Below, one piece after another: positions 7,607 to 16,107 of a stretch of 64,000 nucleotides of DNA; the stretch's first letter is position 1; the number at the start of each line of letters is the position of its first letter. Source of the stretch: CADDZO01 sp035294145 (GTDB lineage Bacteria; Chloroflexota; Dormibacteria; Dormibacterales; Dormibacteraceae); the NCBI GenBank assembly GCA_035294145.1, contig DATGLL010000134.1:7932-71931 (forward strand), given 5' to 3'. Both the position numbers and the translations under genes were made by a program. Under the pieces are notes generated by a model that was given only the letters and a program-made list of their open reading frames with translations, had not been told where the DNA came from and made no database searches.

Positions 7607-10600
7607 GCCGTTTGCTGGTTCTCTCCACCTCCGACACCGACCTCCTGGCTCTCCGAACCGCCTTCACGGGCCTTCCCGAGGGGTATGGCGAGATCGACGC
7701 CCGCAACCCAGCCCGGGTCGACGCCGAGACGCTGGACAGCCTGACGGCCGAGGTCGCCGAGGGACGCTGTTGGGCAGTCTGCCTGCGGCTGCTGGGCGGC
7801 CGTAGGGCCTTCGCGGAGGGGTTCGATCGGCTACAGCGAGCTTGCGTGCGGAGTCGCACCCCCTTCTTCGCCTGGCCAGGGGAGCAGGGCCAGGATCTGG
7901 AGCTCGAGGCCGCCTCGACCGGCGATCCCGAGCTGCTGGCCCTGGGCGGGCGTTACCTCCACCAAGGTGGGATCGAGAACCTCCAGAACCTTCTCCGTTG
8001 CCTCAGCGATCGGCTGCGCGGCACCGACTACGGCGCGGCGCCGCCGCGTCAGGTCCCTCAGTACGGCATCTACCGACAAGGCCGAACCACACCGCTCTCT
8101 CTGGCCGAGTGGTTGACCCTGCGACGACCGGGTCGACCCGTGGTGGCGATCGCCTTCTACCGCGCCCATTGGATGAGCGGCAACCTGGATTTCGTCGACG
8201 CCCTCTGCGCGGCGATCGAGGAGGAGGAGGGCGAACCCCTCCCCTTCTTCTGTTACAGCCTTCGCGACCCCGGCCCGGAGGAGCTACCGGCGGCCGTCGC
8301 CGCCTGTCTGCTCGACGGTGAACGGAGCATCTGCGACTGCCTGATCGTCACCTTGAGCTTCTCCTCTGCCCGGGTGGAGGTAGAAGGCGGGACGGTGGCC
8401 GACGACTGGACGGCGCGCTGGATGGAGCGGCTAGACGTGCCGGTGGTGCAGGGAATCGTCTGCACCTCCCCTCGGAGCGCCTGGGAGGCGGCCGCGGCCG
8501 GCCTCGGGCCGCTGGACGTGGCCATGCAGGTGGCGCTGCCCGAGTTCGACGGGCGCGTGATCGGGCCGCCCTTCTGCTTCAAGGAGGAGGTCGACGGGAC
8601 CCCCCGTTACGTGCCCGACCCGGAACGCTGTAGGGCGCTGGCCCGGCTAGCGGTGGCCCAGGCCCGCCTGCGGCACCTGCCCAACTCGCAAAAACGCGTG
8701 GCCATCGTACTCAGCAGCTACCCCACCCGATATGCCCGGGTGGGCAACGCGGTTGGCTTGGACACCCCGGCCTCGGCGCTGGCCCTGCTCCGGCGGCTCT
8801 CGGCCGAAGGCTACCAGGTGGGTGAGCTGCCGAGGAGCGGGGACCAGCTGGTCCATGCCCTGATCGAGGCCGGAGCTTACGACCGTGAGTACCTGCGTCC
8901 GGAGCAGATGGCGGCTGCCCCCGCTTCCCTGTCGGCCGAGGCCTACGCCACCCGCTATCGGCGGCTTCCCTCCACGCCACGCGACGAGATCGCCGCCAGC
9001 TGGGGGCCACCTCCCGGTCAGCTCTACGTGCACCAGGACCGGCTGTACTTCGCTGGCCTGCGCTTCGGGAACGTGCTGCTCGCGGTCCAGCCCCCGCGAG
9101 GGTTCGGCGAGAACCCGATCGCCGTCTACCACGATCCGGCGCTCCCGCCGACCCATCATTACCTCGCCTTCTACCGCTGGCTGGAGGAGGGGTTCGGAGC
9201 CGACGTCATCGTCCACCTAGGCAAGCACGGGACCCTGGAGTGGCTCCCGGGGAAGGCGGTCGGGCTGTCGGGCTCGTGCTTCCCCGATCTGACCTTGGGG
9301 GCGATCCCGGTGGTCTACCCCTTCGTGGTCAACGACCCAGGCGAGGGCGTGCAGGCCAAACGTCGGAGCCATGCCGTGATCGTCGACCACTTGATCCCGC
9401 CCATGACCCGGGCCGACTCCTACGGCATCGCCGCCGAGCTCGAGGGCTTGATGGACGAGTACTACCAGGTCCAGACCATGGACCCCTCCAAGCTCCCCCG
9501 GATCCAAGACCGGATCTGGGAGCTCGTCACCCAGGCCGAGCTGCACCACGACCTCGGGGAAAGGGAACGGCCCCAAGACTTCGATCGCTTCGTGCTGCAC
9601 GTGGACGGCTACCTCTGCGAACTCAAGGACGCCCAGATCCGGGGTGGGCTCCACGTGCTCGGGGAGCCACCCCGTGGGGAGCGACTGATCGACCTGCTGG
9701 TAGAACTCACCCGACGGGGGAACGAAGGGATTCCAGGGCTCCGCCCGTGCCTGGCGGCGGCCGTGGGGCTCGCCGAACGACCCCAGGCCGGCCGCCCACT
9801 GACCGCCGACGTCCGCTCGCGGCTGGAGGACCTGCTGCGGCGCTGCCGCCTCCCGACGCCCGAGCTCAGGGATGAGGCGGCGGGCCTGGACGCCCTGCAC
9901 GCCGTTGCGCGGGAGCTGGTCCGGCAGGCGGTGACGGAAGGTGCGGAGGCAGCGGCGGAGATGGCCGGCCCCCTGGCGACGCCCGATCTCCGCCGCTGCC
10001 TCCGCTACGTGGCCAGCCAGCTCGCGCCCCGCTTGGAGCGCACCCGGGAAGAGATGGACCATACCATCGCCGCCATGGCTGGCCGCTTCGTCCCTGCCGG
10101 GCCGAGCGGGGCCCCAACCCGAGGCATGGCCCACGTGCTGCCCACCGGCCGCAACTTCTTCTCCGTCGATCCCAAGAGCCTCCCCTCCCCGACCGCCTAC
10201 GAGGTCGGGAGGGAGCTTGCCCAAGCCCTGCTCGAACGCTACCTCGAAGAGGAGGGCACGTACCCGGAGACGGTCGGCATCGTGGTCTGGGGCACCGCGG
10301 CCATGCGCACCCACGGCGACGACGTGGGTGAGATCCTCCACCTGCTCGGTGTGCGCCCTCGATGGGACGCGGAGAACCGCCGCGTCCGCGGCCTGGAGGT
10401 GGTGCCGCTCGAGGAGCTGGGACGGCCCCGCATCGACGTCGTGGTTCGGATCTCGGGGTTCTTCCGAGACGCCTTCGCCAACCTCGTGCACCTGATCGAC
10501 CAGGCGGTCGAGATGGTGGCCAGGCTCGACGAGCCCGATGACCGCAACTTCGTGGCCAAACATGTTCGCGAGGAGCTGAGGCGCAAGCGACAGACGGGCA

Positions 10601-11382
10601 TGGACCCCAAGGCGGCCGAGCGCACCTCGCTATACCGCATCTTCGGCAGCCAACCCGGCTCGTACGGGGCTGGCGTGCTGCCCCTCATCGATGCCGGTAA
10701 TTGGCGGAACGTCGATGACCTGGCTCGTGCCTACGAGGCCTGGGGGGCCTACGCCTACGGTCGCGAGGTGTACGGGGTGAATGCCGTGCCCGAGTTCCGC
10801 CGTCGCTTCGCCGCCATCGCGGTGGCGATCAAGAACCAGGACAACCGGGAGCACGACATCCTCGACTCGGACGACTACCTCCAGTACCACGGCGGGATGG
10901 TCGCCACGGTTCGCTCCCTGACCGGGAGGGCGCCACGCCGCTACCACGGAGACTCCTCCGACCCCTCACAGGTGCGGGTCCGTGACCTCCGAGAGGAGAC
11001 TCGGCGCGTGGTCCGGACCCGGGCACTGAACCCCAAGTGGATCGCGGCCATGACGGAGCACGGCTACAAGGGCGGGTTCGAGATGGCGGCCACCGTCGAC
11101 TACCTGTTCGGCTACGACGCCACCGCCGAGGTGGCCGAGGACTGGATGTACGAGGGGGTCGCACGTGCCTATGCCCTCGCGCCTGAGGTCCAGGCCTTCC
11201 TGCGCGAGAAGAACCCCTGGGCGCTCCTGGGCATCCTTCGTCGCCTCTTCGAGGCGGTCGAGCGGGGCATGTGGGAGGACCCTCCGGCGGACCTGATGGC
11301 GGAGCTGAGACGCCTCTACTGGGAGCTGGACGCCTACCTCGAGGAGTGGCGCGACCTCCGCGCAGGGACGAGCGGCGGATGA
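7603..11382 (+). CDS. cobN: Cobaltochelatase large subunit CobN
   Basis: Large porphyrin-binding subunit of the ATP-dependent cobalt/magnesium chelatase family, 1259 aa, full length. Family-typical segments are IVHLGKHGTLEWLPGK, VVYPFVVNDPGEG, AKRRSHAVIVDH and VVWGTAAMRTHGDDVGE; the C-terminus carries the conserved block around ALNPKWIAAMTEHGYKGG. In aerobic pathways CobN works with CobS and CobT; neither is in this window, while the ATP-independent chelatase CbiX lies two genes downstream. CobN may use ChlI/ChlD-type partners encoded elsewhere or have another role. Start is TTG overlapping the cobO stop; cobA begins inside its stop (ATGA). Confidence 0.93.
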   Translation: MSRLLVLSTSDTDLLALRTAFTGLPEGYGEIDARNPARVDAETLDSLTAEVAEGRCWAVCLRLLGGRRAFAEGFDRLQRACVRSRTPFFAWPGEQGQDLELEAASTGDPELLALGGRYLHQGGIENLQNLLRCLSDRLRGTDYGAAPPRQVPQYGIYRQGRTTPLSLAEWLTLRRPGRPVVAIAFYRAHWMSGNLDFVDALCAAIEEEEGEPLPFFCYSLRDPGPEELPAAVAACLLDGERSICDCLIVTLSFSSARVEVEGGTVADDWTARWMERLDVPVVQGIVCTSPRSAWEAAAAGLGPLDVAMQVALPEFDGRVIGPPFCFKEEVDGTPRYVPDPERCRALARLAVAQARLRHLPNSQKRVAIVLSSYPTRYARVGNAVGLDTPASALALLRRLSAEGYQVGELPRSGDQLVHALIEAGAYDREYLRPEQMAAAPASLSAEAYATRYRRLPSTPRDEIAASWGPPPGQLYVHQDRLYFAGLRFGNVLLAVQPPRGFGENPIAVYHDPALPPTHHYLAFYRWLEEGFGADVIVHLGKHGTLEWLPGKAVGLSGSCFPDLTLGAIPVVYPFVVNDPGEGVQAKRRSHAVIVDHLIPPMTRADSYGIAAELEGLMDEYYQVQTMDPSKLPRIQDRIWELVTQAELHHDLGERERPQDFDRFVLHVDGYLCELKDAQIRGGLHVLGEPPRGERLIDLLVELTRRGNEGIPGLRPCLAAAVGLAERPQAGRPLTADVRSRLEDLLRRCRLPTPELRDEAAGLDALHAVARELVRQAVTEGAEAAAEMAGPLATPDLRRCLRYVASQLAPRLERTREEMDHTIAAMAGRFVPAGPSGAPTRGMAHVLPTGRNFFSVDPKSLPSPTAYEVGRELAQALLERYLEEEGTYPETVGIVVWGTAAMRTHGDDVGEILHLLGVRPRWDAENRRVRGLEVVPLEELGRPRIDVVVRISGFFRDAFANLVHLIDQAVEMVARLDEPDDRNFVAKHVREELRRKRQTGMDPKAAERTSLYRIFGSQPGSYGAGVLPLIDAGNWRNVDDLARAYEAWGAYAYGREVYGVNAVPEFRRRFAAIAVAIKNQDNREHDILDSDDYLQYHGGMVATVRSLTGRAPRRYHGDSSDPSQVRVRDLREETRRVVRTRALNPKWIAAMTEHGYKGGFEMAATVDYLFGYDATAEVAEDWMYEGVARAYALAPEVQAFLREKNPWALLGILRRLFEAVERGMWEDPPADLMAELRRLYWELDAYLEEWRDLRAGTSGG

Positions 11383-12137
11383 GCCGGCCCGTCCCACGAG
11401 GCCGGGTCTACGTCGTCGGGGCCGGTCCTGGCGACCCCGAGCTGCTGACCCTGCGGGCGGCCACCGTCCTGGCCGCGGCCGGCGTCGTCTTCCACGATCG
11501 CCTGGTGAGCCCTCAGGTGCTGGAGCTGGCTCCCGCCGGAGCGGAGCTGGTCGACGTCGGCCATCGCGCCGGCGAGACCGGGCCCGACCCCGACCTGGTG
11601 GCGACAGAGATGGCGAGCCGAGCCCGCCAGGGCATGGTCGTGGTTCGCCTCAAGGGCGGGGACCCCTTCGTCTTCGGCCGCGGCTTCGAGGAGCTCCAGC
11701 GCCTGCATGCCTTGGGGGTGTCCTGCGAGGTGGTCCCGGGCCTCAGCTCGGCCCTGGCTGCGCCGGCTGCGGTCGGCATCCCGGTCACCCATCGTGGCAT
11801 GGCGGCCTCGATCGCGATCGTGGCCGGCCACCGCCGTCGCCCAGGGTCGGAGGAGCAGGACTGGTCGAGGTTACGAGCCGACACGACGGTCGTGCTGATG
11901 GGCTCAAGCTGCCTGGATGAGCTCAGCCGCGGGATGGTGGAGGCCGGCTGGGAGGCGAAGACGCCAGCCGCGGTCGTGGCCGCCGCCACCACCCCCGGCC
12001 AGCGTCAGGTCCGGGCCCCCCTGGGGAGGATCGCCCAGGTGGCCGGGGCGGCCGCGGTGGGAACCCCTGCCATCCTGGTGGTCGGGGAGGTGACCGCCCT
12101 CCCGGCCCTGAGTCCGGACGGGGAGGCGCGAAGATGA
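11379..12137 (+). CDS. cobA: Uroporphyrinogen-III C-methyltransferase (SUMT)
   Basis: S-adenosylmethionine-dependent methylation of uroporphyrinogen III at C2 and C7 to give precorrin-2, the branch into corrinoids and siroheme. 252 aa, a stand-alone SUMT without the CysG dehydrogenase/chelatase domain. Tetrapyrrole-methylase motifs: YVVGAGPGDPELLTLRA near the N-terminus, the LVSPQVLELAP region, VVRLKGGDPFVFGRG and EVVPGLSSA. The ATG at 11379 overlaps the cobN stop; the longer upstream frame is an artefact. No precorrin-2 dehydrogenase is seen here, so sirohydrochlorin formation must rely on a gene elsewhere. Confidence 0.94.
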   Translation: MSRPVPRGRVYVVGAGPGDPELLTLRAATVLAAAGVVFHDRLVSPQVLELAPAGAELVDVGHRAGETGPDPDLVATEMASRARQGMVVVRLKGGDPFVFGRGFEELQRLHALGVSCEVVPGLSSALAAPAAVGIPVTHRGMAASIAIVAGHRRRPGSEEQDWSRLRADTTVVLMGSSCLDELSRGMVEAGWEAKTPAAVVAAATTPGQRQVRAPLGRIAQVAGAAAVGTPAILVVGEVTALPALSPDGEARR

Positions 12138-12946
12138 GGGTCACCCATACCGCCAGGGGACCTCGAGCCGAGGTCTTGCTGATCGCTCACGGCAGCCCCG
12201 ATCCCGGCAGCCGTGAGGAGCTCCGTGCCCTCCGCTCCCTGGTCGCGGCACGTCTGGCCGAGGGTGAGAGGCGCCTCCCGAGCACCCGGGGCAGGGAGAT
12301 CGAGGTGGCCCTCGGTGTCCTGGAGTTCCCAGGGCCCGACCTCCCCCCGGTCGGGGCGGCACTCGCCGCCCTGGCCTCGCGCGGCCCCGTGGTCGCCCAG
12401 CCCCTGCTCCTCTTCGACGGCCTCCACGCTCACCACGACCTTCCTCGTCTGACCGCCGACGCCTGCCGGCTCGGCCTTCAGGTGCAGGTGGGCGGGCCGT
12501 TCGGCTGGGAGCCCGCCCTGCTCGACCTGGCCGTGGAGCGAGTGGCAGCCGCCGCCCCAGGCCCGGATGACCTGCTGCTCTTCGTCGGCCGGGGCAGCTC
12601 CGACCCTCAAGCCCGAGAGGAGACCGAGGAGGTGGCGGCCCTCGTGGCCAGCCGGCTGGGCTTGGAGCACCTGGTCTGCTACACCGGCATCAGCCCGCCC
12701 TTGCTCGCCGACGGCGCGCGGCTGGCCCTGGCCCGCCGCCCCCGGCGGCTCCTGGCCCTGCCCTATCTCTTGCACCGCGGGGTCCTCACGCGGCGGGTGA
12801 GCGAGGTCCTCGGCCCGGCAGCGGAGCGAGGCCGCACGCCGCTGGCCGTGCTCCCCCACCTCGGCAACGCCCCTCAGGTGGTCGAGACCGTGGCCAGCCG
12901 GGTGGAGGCGCTGATGGCCGGCGGTCCAGGAGGGGGAGGCGGGTGA
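12134..12946 (+). CDS. cbiX: Sirohydrochlorin cobaltochelatase, CbiX-like
   Basis: Probable ATP-independent class-II chelatase inserting cobalt into sirohydrochlorin, the entry step of the early-cobalt route. 270 aa, two CbiX/SirB-like halves. The first half has the metal-site histidine in LLIAHGSPDPGSRE and a second histidine cluster in LLLFDGLHAHHDLP. The second half repeats the pattern (LLFVGRGSSDPQARE), but the first histidine is replaced by Arg, so that half is probably structural. The later LPYLLHRGVL retains a His. Overlaps cobA and cbiA by four bases each. Confidence 0.85.
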   Translation: MRVTHTARGPRAEVLLIAHGSPDPGSREELRALRSLVAARLAEGERRLPSTRGREIEVALGVLEFPGPDLPPVGAALAALASRGPVVAQPLLLFDGLHAHHDLPRLTADACRLGLQVQVGGPFGWEPALLDLAVERVAAAAPGPDDLLLFVGRGSSDPQAREETEEVAALVASRLGLEHLVCYTGISPPLLADGARLALARRPRRLLALPYLLHRGVLTRRVSEVLGPAAERGRTPLAVLPHLGNAPQVVETVASRVEALMAGGPGGGGG

Positions 12947-14298
12947 GCGTGCCCACCCTGGTCATCGGCGCCGCCCACAGCGGAGCCGGCAAGACCACCG
13001 TCACCCTGGCCCTGATCGCCGCCCTGCGTCGCCGTGGCCTCAAGGTCCAGCCGTTCAAGGTGGGCCCTGACTATCTCGATCCCTCGCTGCTGAGCTGGGC
13101 CGCGGGCCGGCCCTGCCGCAACCTGGACGGCTGGCTCCTTCCCCCCCGGCACCTGCTCCAGCTCTTCCACCGCGCCTGTTGCGGCGCCGACCTGGCCCTG
13201 GTCGAGGGGGTGATGGGGTTGTTCGATGGCAAGACGGGGACGCCATTTGAGGAGGACGGTTCCAGCACCGCCGCCGTGGCCAAGCTGCTGGGCGCCCCGG
13301 TGCTGCTGGTCCTCGACGCCCAGAGGGCCTCGAGGACGGTGGGGGCAGTCGGCCTGGGGATGGCCCAGGCCGACCCCGCCCTGCGCGTGGCCGGCGTCGT
13401 GCTCAACCGGGTGGCCAGCGAGGGCCACCGCATCGCCTGCCTTGAGGGCCTGGGCCAGGCTGGCCTCCCCTGCCTGGGGCACCTCGGCCGAGCGACCGAG
13501 CTGGGCCTGCCCGAGCGCTACCTGGGCCTGGTCTCAGCCGCGGAGACGGCACCGGGGCCGAGCCTGCGTCACGCGCTGGCCAAGGCCGGGACCGGCCTCG
13601 ACCTGGGATCGATCACGGCCGCGGCCCGGCCCGCCGCCCTGCCACCGCCGGGGCCGAGCCTCTTCCCAGAGCATCCACTGCCGACTCGGGCCCGGATCGC
13701 GGTGGCCATGGATCGGGCCTTCCACTTCTACTATCGCGACTCGCTCGACCTGCTGGAGGCCTGGGGGGCCGAGCTGGTGCCCTTCTCGCCGCTGGAGAGC
13801 CCCGACCTCCCGCCGGCGACGGGCGGGGTGCTCCTCGGGGGAGGATACCCCGAGCTGTTCGCCGCCGAGCTGGCGGCGAACCGCCCCCTCCGCCGTGCCC
13901 TGCGCAGGGCCGCTCGACGGGGGACCCTGGTCTACGCCGAATGCGGTGGCGCCATGTACGCCTCGGCCGGGATCGAGGACGCCGAGGGCCGGCGGCACCG
14001 CATGTTGGGGCTTTGGCCGGTCTGGGTCACGATGCGACGGCCCGGCCTGACCGTCGGCTACCGGCGGATCCGCGGCCATCGGCCGAGCTTCCTGGCCAAC
14101 CTCGAGCTGCCCGGCCACGAGTTCCACCGCTCCCGACTCCGCGGTCGGACGACCAACCCGGCCTGGGCGGTGCTCGACCAGGACGGGCGACCGGAGGGGC
14201 ACGCCGTCGGCCGCGTGGTGGCCTCCTACATCCATCTCCACCTCGGCGCCCGTCTGGGGTTGGCCGAGACCTTCGTGGACGCATGCGCGCCTCGCTGA
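12943..14298 (+). CDS. cbiA: Cobyrinate a,c-diamide synthase
   Basis: ATP- and glutamine-dependent amidation of the a and c carboxyls of (cobalt-)cobyrinate. 451 aa. An N-terminal dethiobiotin-synthetase-like ATPase with P-loop IGAAHSGAGKTT (residues 8-19), KVGPDYLDP, and EGVMGLFDG is followed by a C-terminal class-I glutamine amidotransferase-like domain. That domain has the nucleophile region VYAECGGAMY and a late histidine (HEFHRS / SYIHLHL). GTG start overlapping cbiX. In other nomenclature this is CobB; the early-cobalt context favours the CbiA name. Its 3' end overlaps cbiC by 16 bases. Confidence 0.95.
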   Translation: MSVPTLVIGAAHSGAGKTTVTLALIAALRRRGLKVQPFKVGPDYLDPSLLSWAAGRPCRNLDGWLLPPRHLLQLFHRACCGADLALVEGVMGLFDGKTGTPFEEDGSSTAAVAKLLGAPVLLVLDAQRASRTVGAVGLGMAQADPALRVAGVVLNRVASEGHRIACLEGLGQAGLPCLGHLGRATELGLPERYLGLVSAAETAPGPSLRHALAKAGTGLDLGSITAAARPAALPPPGPSLFPEHPLPTRARIAVAMDRAFHFYYRDSLDLLEAWGAELVPFSPLESPDLPPATGGVLLGGGYPELFAAELAANRPLRRALRRAARRGTLVYAECGGAMYASAGIEDAEGRRHRMLGLWPVWVTMRRPGLTVGYRRIRGHRPSFLANLELPGHEFHRSRLRGRTTNPAWAVLDQDGRPEGHAVGRVVASYIHLHLGARLGLAETFVDACAPR

Positions 14299-14924
14299 CC
14301 CCCTGGCCTGTCCCCGGAGGCTTCCTCGAGCGCCTGGGTCGGCCCCCCGAGGAGATCGAGGCCCGAAGCCGCGAGATGGCGCATGCCCTGGTCGGGCAGC
14401 GCTGGCAGGGAGCGGAGGCAGATCTCGTCGCCGGCATCATCTACGCGGCCGGCGACCCTTCGCTGGTGGACCTCATCCGACTGGCCGGCGACCCAGCCAA
14501 CCAGGCCCGCCGGGCCCTGGCCCGAGGTGCGCCCCTCCTGGTCGACGTGGACATGGTGGCGGCGGGCATCCGCCGTCGGGCCGGTCACCGCCTGGCCGTG
14601 GCCGTCGCCACCCCCGGCGCCGACGTGCTGGCTCGCCAGTGCGGGACCACGCGGGCCGCAGCCGGCATGCGGCTCCGCTGGGAGGAGTTCGGCGCCGGGG
14701 GGGTGGTGGCGATCGGCAACGCGCCAACCGCCCTGCTCGCCCTGCTCGACCTGGCCCCCATCTCGCCTCCCGTGTGCGTCATCGCCACCTGCCCCGGCTT
14801 CCAGCTCGCCGCCGCGGCCAAGGCGGCGCTGATCAGCTCCGGCTTGAGTCACCTGACCGTGATCGGGAACCGGGGCGGCTCCGCGCTCGCCGCCGCGGCC
14901 ATCAACGTCCTTCTGGAGGGGTGA
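14283..14924 (+). CDS. cbiC: Precorrin-8X methylmutase family protein (CbiC/CobH), catalytic His replaced by Tyr
   Basis: Family enzyme moving the C11 methyl to C12 to make (cobalt-)cobyrinate. 213 aa, normal length. The conserved blocks VDVDMVAAGIRR, WEEFGAGGVVAIGNAPTAL and GGSALAAAAINVLLEG align with CobH. The active-site histidine that sits in a VHACG-type segment in characterised CobH/CbiC is Tyr54 here (GIIYAAGD), and the AAESK segment is AAAAK. Either this subgroup uses a different residue or the protein is altered in activity. Start ATG 14283 lies inside the end of cbiA; the long upstream frame is a shadow. Confidence 0.85.
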   Translation: MRASLTPWPVPGGFLERLGRPPEEIEARSREMAHALVGQRWQGAEADLVAGIIYAAGDPSLVDLIRLAGDPANQARRALARGAPLLVDVDMVAAGIRRRAGHRLAVAVATPGADVLARQCGTTRAAAGMRLRWEEFGAGGVVAIGNAPTALLALLDLAPISPPVCVIATCPGFQLAAAAKAALISSGLSHLTVIGNRGGSALAAAAINVLLEG

Positions 14925-14925
14925 G

Positions 14926-16107
14926 GTGGACCGGACCGGTGAGGCAGGGACGGTCGGGCGGCAACGACGTCGTGGGCTGCGCACCGGCTTCACCACCGGC
15001 GCCTGCGCGGCTGCCGCCACCGCCGCCGCCTGTCGGATCCTGCGCGGCGAGCGGGTGCACGCCGTCACCATCACCCTCCCGGCCGGCTTCAGGGCGAGCT
15101 TCGCAGTGGAGGGGGGCTGGACCGACGGCCGTCGTGCGGGGGCCTGGGTGGTCAAGGACGCCGGCGACGACCCCGACGTCACCCACGGCGCCCGCATCGG
15201 GGCCGAGGTCGAGCCGGCCCAGGCGGGAACGAGGACCGGCCAGAGCTGGACCGTGACCGGGCCCGGTCTCGTCGCCCGCCGTCTCGCCGGTGGGGCCGTG
15301 GTCGAGCTGCGGGCGGGGACGGGTGTGGGCGTGGTGACCCGTCCCGGCCTGGGCATCCCGGTTGGGGGGCCGGCGATCAACCCGGTGCCCCGGCGCATGA
15401 TCGCCCGAGCGGTCCGGGAGGCCCTGGGTGAGCCTCCGCCATCGGTCCGGGTCACGATCTCGGTCCACGACGGCGAGCGCCTAGCCCGCCGCACCTTGAA
15501 CGGGCGGCTGGGGATCATCGGAGGGCTCTCCATCCTGGGCACGACCGGGGTGGTCCGACCGTACTCGACCGCTGCCTGGAGAGCCAGCGTCCTCCAAGGC
15601 ATGGACGTGGCCGCGGCCGCCGGCTGCGCTGAGGTCGTCGCCTGCACCGGTGGGCGGAGTGAGGCCTACGCCCGCGCGTTCCGCCCTGATCTGCCCGAGG
15701 TAGCGTTCATCGAGATGGGGGAGTTCACCGGTCACATCCTGCGTCGGGCACGTGAGCTCGAGCTGGAGGCCGTGACCCTGGCCGGCATGATCGGCAAGCT
15801 GTCCAAGATCGCCTGTGGGCACCTCATGACCCATGCGGCCGGCAACCAGGTCGACCTCGGCTATCTGGCCGGGGTGTGCCTACGGGCAGGCGGACCGCGG
15901 GAGCTGGCGGAGGCGATCAGCCAAGCCAACACGGCCCGGCACGCCCAGGAGCTGGCCCAGGCCGCCGACCTCCGGCGCTTCTTCGACCTGGTCGCGGACG
16001 ACGCCCGGCGCGCCTGCCGGGAACGGATCGGCGCCCGGCCCCGGGTAGAGGTGCTGCTCTTCGACTTCGACGGAGCGCTGCTGGGGAGGGCAGCCGATGT
16101 CACCTGA
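14926..16107 (+). CDS. cbiD: Cobalt-precorrin-5B C1-methyltransferase
   Basis: Methylates C1 of cobalt-precorrin-5B, a step found only in the early-cobalt (anaerobic-type) pathway, so this gene identifies the route. 393 aa. The diagnostic N-terminal motif LRTGFTTGACAAAAT is at residues 19-33. Later blocks are VVKDAGDDPDVTHGA, GLGIPVGGPAINPVP, RLGIIGGLSILGTTG and LAGMIGKLSKIACGHL. GTG start one base after the cbiC stop, the only junction in the operon without overlap. The 3' end overlaps cbiET by 11 bases. Confidence 0.95.
   Translation: MDRTGEAGTVGRQRRRGLRTGFTTGACAAAATAAACRILRGERVHAVTITLPAGFRASFAVEGGWTDGRRAGAWVVKDAGDDPDVTHGARIGAEVEPAQAGTRTGQSWTVTGPGLVARRLAGGAVVELRAGTGVGVVTRPGLGIPVGGPAINPVPRRMIARAVREALGEPPPSVRVTISVHDGERLARRTLNGRLGIIGGLSILGTTGVVRPYSTAAWRASVLQGMDVAAAAGCAEVVACTGGRSEAYARAFRPDLPEVAFIEMGEFTGHILRRARELELEAVTLAGMIGKLSKIACGHLMTHAAGNQVDLGYLAGVCLRAGGPRELAEAISQANTARHAQELAQAADLRRFFDLVADDARRACRERIGARPRVEVLLFDFDGALLGRAADVT

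Noticed and set aside
9217..10563. Long minus-strand open frames opposite cobN and similar shadow frames elsewhere (for example 16933-19620 and 33501-35213)
   Set aside because: Arg/Gly/Pro/His-rich composition without motifs, lying opposite well-supported genes; typical of GC-rich shadow frames.
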